Shown here: piece by piece, positions 58,468 through 64,000 of the stretch | Numbering within the stretch: the first letter of the stretch is position 1 | Layout of the letters: each line of letters starts with the position of its first letter | Assembly (NCBI GenBank): GCA_024233495.1 | Contig: JACKPM010000001.1 | Span: 305,052 to 369,051, forward strand | Direction of reading: 5' to 3' | From: Chlamydiales bacterium | GTDB lineage: Bacteria; Chlamydiota; Chlamydiia; Chlamydiales; JAAKFR01 | Length of the DNA stretch: 64,000 nucleotides | Program-made: the position numbers and the translations under genes | The notes under the pieces: model-generated | What the model saw: only the letters and a program-made list of their open reading frames with translations | The model's database searches: none | Told to the model about the DNA's origin: nothing

Positions 58468-58749
58468 ATGTTGGTTAGCGCCGTTCATGAGTTTTGTGTC
58501 CGCACACATGCGCATTCTGATGAGGATGTCGTAAAATCTCGTCAGGATCACTTGTGGTTTGTTGTGGGCGATCTCGTATTGGCTCTGGGCCTTGTGCTCG
58601 TGGGTGTGCTTGGCTCGTATGGCCGTATCCCTCACCTCTCCGCTATCGTATCGGGGGTCCTTGTGGGAGTTGGGATTCCAGCTCTCATTGTAGCTATTGT
58701 GCAGCTCCCCAAATATGCATGTAACTCTCAATGTGGGATGGTGTGGTAA
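58468..58749 (+). CDS. two-helix membrane protein, tandem paralogue 1
   Basis: 93 residues: a short cytoplasmic head (VHEFCVRTHAHSDEDVVKSRQDHLW), two helices (FVVGDLVLALGLVLVGVLGSYG and SAIVSGVLVGVGIPALIVAIVQ), and the ending LPKYACNSQ. The helices and the LPKY.C ending recur in the next gene. Overlaps it by one base (TAATG). The bilobed hairpin resembles chlamydial Inc proteins. Confidence 0.65.
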   Translation: MLVSAVHEFCVRTHAHSDEDVVKSRQDHLWFVVGDLVLALGLVLVGVLGSYGRIPHLSAIVSGVLVGVGIPALIVAIVQLPKYACNSQCGMVW

Positions 58750-59105
58750 TGCTGTTCACTGCCCTTCACAAGATTTGTTGGACTCCTTCTGGTGCTGAGG
58801 ATGTCTATGCTGATGCGCTAGAAATATTAAAAGGCGATTCTGTGCTTGAAAGAGAGGCACTTTTTGAGGGAACGCCTACACGAAAGCAGAATTATGAGCA
58901 GCATATGCGCAATAAGATTTATTTTATTGCGGCCGATGTGATTGTGGCATTTGCGGCTCTTTTTACAGCAGTTGTATGGGGTAGCTTTGGCCCCATGCCC
59001 AAGCTCACTCCCTATATGACAGGTGTGCTCATTGGAGTGAGCTCTCCCGCACTTCTCTACCTCCTCTTCTCTCTCCCCAAATACCTCTGCCCCAAATCAT
59101 ACTAA
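58749..59105 (+). CDS. two-helix membrane protein, tandem paralogue 2
   Basis: 118 residues from the ATG at 58749, which overlaps the preceding TAA. A longer head ([24 protein letters not shown]...) and two helices ([23 protein letters not shown] and [20 protein letters not shown]) end in [10 protein letters not shown], parallel to the preceding protein. The pair arose by duplication and is translationally coupled, which suggests a heteromeric complex. Function unknown. Confidence 0.65.
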   Translation: MLFTALHKICWTPSGAEDVYADALEILKGDSVLEREALFEGTPTRKQNYEQHMRNKIYFIAADVIVAFAALFTAVVWGSFGPMPKLTPYMTGVLIGVSSPALLYLLFSLPKYLCPKSY

Positions 59106-59672
59106 ATTGCAAGCTTCGGGGGGCATCCAGTGAGCGTCCTTTCCCTCCCACTTGATGTTACAGCCGATGGGGTTTGTGAGCGGCTTTGAGACCTTTTGGC
59201 CGTTCGTGAGTTCGGCAAGCGCCCTTTCAAGGTCATTTTCTTTCATTTTTGAGGTGTCGCGTGGGCTGTCCACGCCCCGTCCGCAGTAGACAAGTTTGTG
59301 CTCTTTGTCAAAGACGTAAAAGTGGGGTGTCGTAAGGGCACCATATTGACGCGCCACCTCTTGTGTGCTGTCGTATAGGTAGGCCCACGGAAAGTTGTGT
59401 TCCTGCATGCGCTTTACCATATGGTCAAAGTCGTCTTCCGGGTAGGTGTTCGGAGAGTTGGAATTGATCGCGACAAAGTAGGCGTTTGGAAACTTTTCCG
59501 CAGTTTTTCTGGTCACTTCATCAGAGCCAATAACATAGGGGCAGTGGTTACATGTAAAGAAGATTACAAGTAGTTCACGCTCTATAAAATCTTTAAGTGA
59601 ATAGCTCTTTTGATCTGTACCTTTCAGTTGAAAGTCGATGGCGCTGTGGCCGAGTTGGATTGTATATGGCAT
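59097..59672 (-). CDS. thioredoxin-fold peroxiredoxin/TlpA-like protein
   Basis: 191 residues without signal peptide: [18 protein letters not shown], then a redox CNHC motif in [18 protein letters not shown], cis-Pro at [12 protein letters not shown] and a tail with GCNIKW and PEACN. This matches the cytoplasmic AhpC/TSA-type family that has CNHCPY. It reduces or oxidises disulfides; partner unknown. It overlaps the tandem membrane-protein gene tail to tail. Confidence 0.85.
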   Translation of the reverse strand: MPYTIQLGHSAIDFQLKGTDQKSYSLKDFIERELLVIFFTCNHCPYVIGSDEVTRKTAEKFPNAYFVAINSNSPNTYPEDDFDHMVKRMQEHNFPWAYLYDSTQEVARQYGALTTPHFYVFDKEHKLVYCGRGVDSPRDTSKMKENDLERALAELTNGQKVSKPLTNPIGCNIKWEGKDAHWMPPEACNLV

Positions 59673-59737
59673 AGGGGGTCCCCTTGATTTTTAAGGCAGT
59701 TTATGGCAAAATCTTTTTTTCTCCTAGGAGTGCGCAA

Positions 59738-60355
59738 ATGAAAAAAAGAGTATGCGCTGCAATCGACGACGGAATCGCGGCACTGAAGCAGTTAAAGGAG
59801 CCCTCAGGGTTGAATTTCATTGAGAGCGTAGCGCAGAGTTTGGCGCACTGTTTTCAAGAGGGAAACAAGTTGCTTGTCGCAGGCAACGGTGGAAGTTTGT
59901 GTGATGCGGCGCACTTTGCAGAGGAGCTCACAGGTTTTTTCCGCCATAAGCGTCCCGCTTTACCTGCAATTTGTTTGAGCGAGCCAGGTCATATGAGTTG
60001 TGTGGGAAATGACGTTGGTTACGACTACGTTTTCTCACGCGGTGTTGAGGCGCTCGGACAGCCCGGCGACATGTTTGTGGCGTTGACCACAAGTGGAAAT
60101 AGCCCTAACTTGTGCCACGCCGTTGAGGTGGCAAAGAAGAGGAGAATGAAGACAGTCGCCTTTTTGGGAAAAGGGGGCGGAAAGTTAAAAGGTGTGGCAG
60201 ACCTTGAGTTGGTGATTGAGGGATTTAAGTACTCCGATCGCATTCAAGAGGCGCACATGGCGGCAATCCACATCATCATTGAGATGATGGAAGAGATATT
60301 GTTTCAAGAAGAGGTGCTACATGAGGCGCTTGCACACGCTCGAGGTGTGGGCTGA
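59738..60355 (+). CDS. gmhA: phosphoheptose isomerase (SIS domain)
   Basis: 205 residues from the ATG at 59738 after AGGAG. It converts sedoheptulose-7-phosphate to D-glycero-D-manno-heptose-7-phosphate for lipopolysaccharide core. Motifs: VAGNGGSLCDAAHFAEELTG near residue 47, LTTSGNSPN near 112, and the C-terminal His/Glu metal site in QEAHMAAIHIIIEMMEE. Classic Chlamydia lacks heptose, so this points to a heptose-containing LPS or cell-wall-linked use in this lineage. Overlaps lpxK. Confidence 0.9.
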   Translation: MKKRVCAAIDDGIAALKQLKEPSGLNFIESVAQSLAHCFQEGNKLLVAGNGGSLCDAAHFAEELTGFFRHKRPALPAICLSEPGHMSCVGNDVGYDYVFSRGVEALGQPGDMFVALTTSGNSPNLCHAVEVAKKRRMKTVAFLGKGGGKLKGVADLELVIEGFKYSDRIQEAHMAAIHIIIEMMEEILFQEEVLHEALAHARGVG

Positions 60356-61322
60356 GTCAGTGATGCGGGGGCAAAGAGGGGGAATTTGTGCCTCTTGTTT
60401 TCGCATGGCGATGACGCCCTTTTCTTGGGTGTATGGGGCGGCAGTGAAGTGGCGCCAAGTGGAGGGGGTAAAGGTTTCGGTTCCGGTGATCAGCGTAGGA
60501 AACGTTGTGTGCGGCGGAACCGGAAAGACAGATGTGGTGACGCTTCTAGCAAAGGCGCTGCCAGGTAAGGTGGGAATCTTAAGTCGTGGCTATAAAGGCG
60601 CGGCAAGAGGACCACTCTTGGTGCACAATGAGAGTGCAAGTGTCTGTGGCGATGAGCCGCGCATGTTGGCAGATCGCTTGCCCAATGCGCTTGTTGTGGT
60701 GGGCAGAGATCGCGTAGCTGGAGCACGCCTTGCGATTGAAAAAGGTGCCACCTGTTTGATCATGGACGATGGCATGCAGCATCGCCGATTGGCGCGCGAT
60801 TTTGAAATTGGTGTTGTGGATGGCAGCAACCCTTTGGGAGGAAATCACTTTCTTCCCAAAGGATTGCTGCGGGACGACCCAAAGAGGCTGCAAAAGGCAG
60901 ACTTGGTGGTTGTCACTGGGAAAAAAATAGATCTCTCTTTCCAGCCCCCTGTGGTGCGGTTAAGAGCAGAGATCGAAGGGATCTTCACCTTGAAAGGGGA
61001 GAAGATCGAAACATTGCAAGGTATCGCGGTAGCACTCTTTTGTGCGATTGGCAATCCGAGCCGTTTTGTGAAGACGGTAGAGGGGTTGGGAGCCAATGTG
61101 AAGGAGAAGCTCTTTCTTCCAGACCATGCAAAGGTGGAAGAGAGACAGCTACGCGAGCTGTTTGTCAAAAGTGGTGCCAAATACTTGGTGTGCACGGAAA
61201 AGGATCGAGTAAAGTTGCGCGAGAGCGCATTGCCGATTGTGTGGATCAAAAGGCGCCTTTTGGTTGACGAGAATTTAGTTGCGTGGCAAACACTCTTGCA
61301 AAGCATAGGAAAAAAATTATGA
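60321..61322 (+). CDS. lpxK: tetraacyldisaccharide 4'-kinase
   Basis: Phosphorylates the lipid A precursor at the 4' position. 333 residues with an N-terminal membrane-associated segment, the Walker A ISVGNVVCGGTGKTDVV near residue 57, GILSRGYKG, the metal/catalytic LIMDDGMQHRRLARDF and the C-terminal TEKDRVKL. Overlaps gmhA and gltT, so LPS genes and the transporter share a transcript. Confidence 0.95.
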   Translation: MRRLHTLEVWAESVMRGQRGGICASCFRMAMTPFSWVYGAAVKWRQVEGVKVSVPVISVGNVVCGGTGKTDVVTLLAKALPGKVGILSRGYKGAARGPLLVHNESASVCGDEPRMLADRLPNALVVVGRDRVAGARLAIEKGATCLIMDDGMQHRRLARDFEIGVVDGSNPLGGNHFLPKGLLRDDPKRLQKADLVVVTGKKIDLSFQPPVVRLRAEIEGIFTLKGEKIETLQGIAVALFCAIGNPSRFVKTVEGLGANVKEKLFLPDHAKVEERQLRELFVKSGAKYLVCTEKDRVKLRESALPIVWIKRRLLVDENLVAWQTLLQSIGKKL

Positions 61323-62569
61323 AACTTTGGAAGAAGATGCTTCTGGGACTCGCCTTGGGTACAGTGGCAGGGATCTTTCTGAAAGAGAATGCGCAGTATC
61401 TCAAACCATTTGGAACTGTCTTTCTCAGTTTGCTTAACATGGTCGTCGTCCTGCTGGTTTTCAGTTCGATGACTGTGGGAGTGACGTCGATCAACGACGT
61501 GCGAAAGCTAGGACGTGTAGGGGCAAAGACATTTTTCCTCTACATGGGCACCACTGCTGTGGCGATTTGCTTTGCGCTCATTGCTGCAAAGATCATTAAT
61601 CCAGGTGTCGGTATTGGCCTTGATCATAAAAATGTCTCAGTCAATTTAGATGGAACGCCAGAGCTATTAACGCTCTTTCTCAACTTGGTGCCCTCAAATC
61701 CCATTGGCTCTCTTGCGAATGGTAATATTTTGCAGGTGATTGTCTTTTCAATTTTCTTGGGATTGGGTGTCAACTTTGCAGGTGAGAAGGGAAAGCCCGT
61801 TGCAAAGTTTTTAGAGTCGCTCTCTGAGGTGATGTTTGAGATCACAAGCATGGTGATGTCTCTTGCGCCGTACGGAATTTTTGCAATCATGGCGTGGGTG
61901 GCAGGTACATTTGGCATGGCAGTGCTCATTCCACTCTTGAAACTTCTACTTGCACACTACATCGTCTGTATTATTCAACTTATTGTGGTGTTTGGTTTTA
62001 TTTTGCTCTTTATGGCCAAACTTCGTATCACCCCTTTCTTCAAGGGGATGACAGACGCCATTACACTTGCTGCTTCTACGACAAGTAGCTCAGCGACGCT
62101 TCCTGCCACCTTGCACTGCGTGGAGGAGAATTTAGGCGTCTCGAAAAATGTAGCGAGCTTTGTCTTGCCACTGGGCTCAACGATTAACATGAATGGGACA
62201 GCGATTTTTCAAGGAATTGCTGCTGTTTTCATTTCGCAGGCGTATGGCATTGAGCTAGGGCTGCAAAGTCTTCTTTTGATTGTGGTGACCGCAACGCTCT
62301 CAGCCATTGGATGCGCAGGCATTCCAGGTGGTGGAATCGTCACACTCTCTATTGTTCTTGGGTCGGTAGGCTTGCCTCTCGAGGGGATCGCAATCGTCGC
62401 GGGAATCGACCGTGTTCGCGACATCATCGGCACTGTAGTAAACGTTTTGGGAGATGCGGTGGTAAGTCTCTATGTCGCTAAGAGTGAAGGAGAACTTGAC
62501 ATAGAACAGTACAATAGTGGAGAATATGTGAGTTACGATCACAGTAAAGCGAGTAAGGCTGAGGCATGA
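61319..62569 (+). CDS. gltT: sodium- or proton-dicarboxylate/glutamate symporter (DAACS family)
   Basis: 416 residues from the ATG at 61319, which overlaps the lpxK stop (ATGA). The two re-entrant hairpins are visible: LAASTTSSSATLPATLHC (HP1 serine-rich) and GCAGIPGGGIVTLSIVLGS (HP2), plus the unwound helix 7 motif NMNGTA and the helix 8 D...N motif IVAGIDRVRDIIGTVVNVLGD. It imports glutamate or another dicarboxylate. Corresponds in position to the gltT gene (CT401) I recall in C. trachomatis. Confidence 0.95.
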   Translation: MKLWKKMLLGLALGTVAGIFLKENAQYLKPFGTVFLSLLNMVVVLLVFSSMTVGVTSINDVRKLGRVGAKTFFLYMGTTAVAICFALIAAKIINPGVGIGLDHKNVSVNLDGTPELLTLFLNLVPSNPIGSLANGNILQVIVFSIFLGLGVNFAGEKGKPVAKFLESLSEVMFEITSMVMSLAPYGIFAIMAWVAGTFGMAVLIPLLKLLLAHYIVCIIQLIVVFGFILLFMAKLRITPFFKGMTDAITLAASTTSSSATLPATLHCVEENLGVSKNVASFVLPLGSTINMNGTAIFQGIAAVFISQAYGIELGLQSLLLIVVTATLSAIGCAGIPGGGIVTLSIVLGSVGLPLEGIAIVAGIDRVRDIIGTVVNVLGDAVVSLYVAKSEGELDIEQYNSGEYVSYDHSKASKAEA

Positions 62570-63729
62570 AAGAGTTTGAGGTAACCCTCCCCAAGCTGGG
62601 AGAGAGTATCATGGGTGCGACGGTAGTGAGCTGGCTTAAAGAGGTGGGCGACACGGTTGCTTTGGATGAGCCCCTTCTTGAGGTTTCTACCGATAAGGTG
62701 AATTCAGAAATCCCATCCCCTGTTGCTGGAGTGTTGCGAGAAATTTTAGTTGAAGAGGATGAGGAGATTGAAATCGGTGCTCCTTTGGCTCGCCTTACGA
62801 TTGAGGGAGATGAGACAGTTGCTCCTCCTCCTGCAAAGAGAGAGGAGGCTCCCTGCCCGCTCAAGAATGAGACATTGAGCCCTGCAGTTTTGCGAATGGC
62901 GCAAGTGGAGGGGATTGACATTGCGACACTTCAGAAGATCAAAGGAACTGGTGGAGGTGGTCGTGTCACAAAAAAAGATGTTGAGCACTTCTTACATGCT
63001 CAGCGCGAACGCTCTGTACCTCCTCCTGCTGTTGAGGGTAAGGAAGAGCATGTTAAGATGAGCTCCATGCGCAAGGCGATTGCGGACAATATGGTGCGCT
63101 CTTTCTATGAAGCCCCACACGCCTCCCTTGTTTCTGAGGCTGATGTGACGGACATCATGCTATGGATCAAAGAGAACAAAGTGAAATTTCTAGAGACGCA
63201 TGGTGTCAAGCTCACGATTACAAGTTTTATCATTCAAGCACTCACAAAAGCATTGCAGAAATTCCCAATGGTGAATGCCTCTTTGCAAGATGAGACCATT
63301 GTGATGAAAAAGTACATCAACATGGGTCTTGCAGTGAATGTGGAGAAGGGGCTCGTGGTGCCTGTTGTGAAAAACTGCCAAGAGCGTAATATCATCAGCA
63401 TCGCGAAAGCAGTGGGAGATCTCTCCAAGCGAGCGCGTGAGCAAAAACTCGCACCAGATGATGTGCAAGACGGCACCATTACACTCACTAACTTTGGGAT
63501 GACAGGCGCGCTTATCGGTGTACCGATTATCCGCTATCCGGAGGTAGCGATCATTGGGGTGGGCAGCGTGCAGAAACGCGTTGTCGTGCGTGAAGATGAC
63601 AGCATGGCTGTGCGGCAGATGGTTTACCTCACCCTTACGTTTGACCATCGCATCATTGACGGCATCTACGGCTGCCAATTCCTAGCTGCCTTTAAAGAGC
63701 AGCTAGAGAGCGTTACCTATTCAGCTTGA
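62566..63729 (+). CDS. 2-oxoacid dehydrogenase E2 component (lipoamide acyltransferase)
   Basis: 387 residues. The lipoyl domain has Lys44 in EVSTDKVNSEIPSP, the E1/E3-binding domain is at about 105-145 (LSPAVLRMAQVEGIDIATLQKIKGTGGGGRVTKKD), and the catalytic domain ends with His361 and Asp365 in TFDHRIIDG. Closest in pattern to branched-chain or succinyl E2; it is not possible to say which. No E1 or E3 genes are nearby, as with the orphan sucB_2-like gene (CT400) recalled next to gltT in C. trachomatis. Overlaps gltT by ATGA. Confidence 0.93.
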   Translation: MKEFEVTLPKLGESIMGATVVSWLKEVGDTVALDEPLLEVSTDKVNSEIPSPVAGVLREILVEEDEEIEIGAPLARLTIEGDETVAPPPAKREEAPCPLKNETLSPAVLRMAQVEGIDIATLQKIKGTGGGGRVTKKDVEHFLHAQRERSVPPPAVEGKEEHVKMSSMRKAIADNMVRSFYEAPHASLVSEADVTDIMLWIKENKVKFLETHGVKLTITSFIIQALTKALQKFPMVNASLQDETIVMKKYINMGLAVNVEKGLVVPVVKNCQERNIISIAKAVGDLSKRAREQKLAPDDVQDGTITLTNFGMTGALIGVPIIRYPEVAIIGVGSVQKRVVVREDDSMAVRQMVYLTLTFDHRIIDGIYGCQFLAAFKEQLESVTYSA

Positions 63730-63764
63730 TGTATAGCGGTTGACTTTGTTGACTAATGCGAGCT

Positions 63765-63926
63765 TATAGTCAAATAGGTTAAAAATTTTACAAATTCATG
63801 CCATTTGACTTCACCAAAGATTGTTCTCGTTCTCATAGACCATAAATGGTCTAAGTCGAACTTCGCGCTTACTTTGGCTTTGCCATCTGGCATGAATTTG
63901 TAAAATTTTTAACCGGTTTGACTATA
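63765..63926 (+). mobile_element. MITE-B copy 2
   Basis: 162 bp, bounded by TA-TAGTCAAATAGGTTA and ...GGTTTGACTA-TA, with the inner hairpin TAGACCAT/ATGGTCTA conserved. It differs from copy 1 (38662-38823) at scattered positions, some compensating within the inverted repeat. It starts 36 bases after the E2 stop. Confidence 0.85.
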
Positions 63927-63931
63927 GATAA

Positions 63932-64000
63932 CCTTTTGGCTGATTTTATCCTCACTCGCATGATCTCTCGCTCGGCGTGTTACCTACACAGCCCATGCTA
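63932..64000 (-). repeat. repeat C, copy 3, running off the window
   Basis: Reverse complement of the repeat at 5820-5889 with few differences, from CCTTTTGGCTGAT to the last base TAGCATGG region. It directly follows MITE-B copy 2 and probably continues beyond the window. Confidence 0.7.

Overview
The window is almost certainly a chromosome segment of a chlamydia-like (environmental) member of the Chlamydiae. The evidence is gene order and gene content: rplU-rpmA-obgE beside a three-gene metal ABC transporter, then further on ribE, nrdR, dksA, lspA, a CinA-type amidohydrolase, a SpoU/TrmH methylase, a glutamate-type symporter and an orphan 2-oxoacid dehydrogenase E2. From memory, this is the neighbourhood found around CT399-CT421 in Chlamydia trachomatis. 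A Tsp/CT441-like protease, LpxK, GmhA and several small two-helix Inc-like membrane proteins fit as well. I do not name a genus. The larger gene set, the repeats and the two giant proteins point to an amoeba- or arthropod-associated lineage rather than Chlamydia itself.

Layout. 1-3.5 kb: scpB/scpA (condensin accessory genes, minus strand) diverging from the periplasmic protease tsp. 3.5-6.8 kb: an accessory zone with tRNA-Phe, palindromic repeat modules, a hypothetical gene, miniature inverted-repeat elements and a frameshifted zinc-finger-like gene. 6.8-12.4 kb: a two-component operon (membrane hybrid-like kinase, single-domain receiver, CHASE-PAS sensor), then an IS5-family element that has split the 5' end of a DUF1653-type gene. 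12.4-18 kb: proC, a catalytically degenerate 2-hydroxyacid dehydrogenase homologue, rplU-rpmA-obgE, a metal ABC transporter and tRNA-Ser with a 34-bp palindrome fused to its 3' end. 18.2-36.9 kb: two paralogous giant genes (2866 and 2889 codons) on either side of a drug-type MFS transporter. 37-46.8 kb: Inc-like protein, Ntn-hydrolase, AAA/DUF4143 ATPase with a 52-bp tandem repeat upstream, FAD amine oxidase, glycosyltransferase, alanine/glycine symporter, small hypotheticals, YtxH and Dps. 46.9-63.7 kb: a solute-binding-protein fusion and mostly housekeeping genes. The last 270 bases are repeats.

Mobile and repetitive DNA is the main accessory signal. MITE-A (about 167 bp, terminal repeats beginning GATGGTGTCGTC, TA target) is present in five copies, one inserted cleanly inside another. 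MITE-B (about 162 bp) has two copies and repeat C has three. Most copies sit just past gene 3' ends, and some supply the stop codon. A separate class of palindrome sits directly downstream of both tRNA genes: the loop is conserved, but the arms differ and match the local tRNA flank.

The best candidate for an undescribed system is the giant paralogue pair. Each protein joins an N-terminal His/Cys region, which may be a permuted papain-like hydrolase, to a very long middle and an SF2-helicase-like ATPase block (Walker A, DESH/DETH box, SAT, QAxMRxRG). All product names come from reading translations and motifs. No database search was possible.
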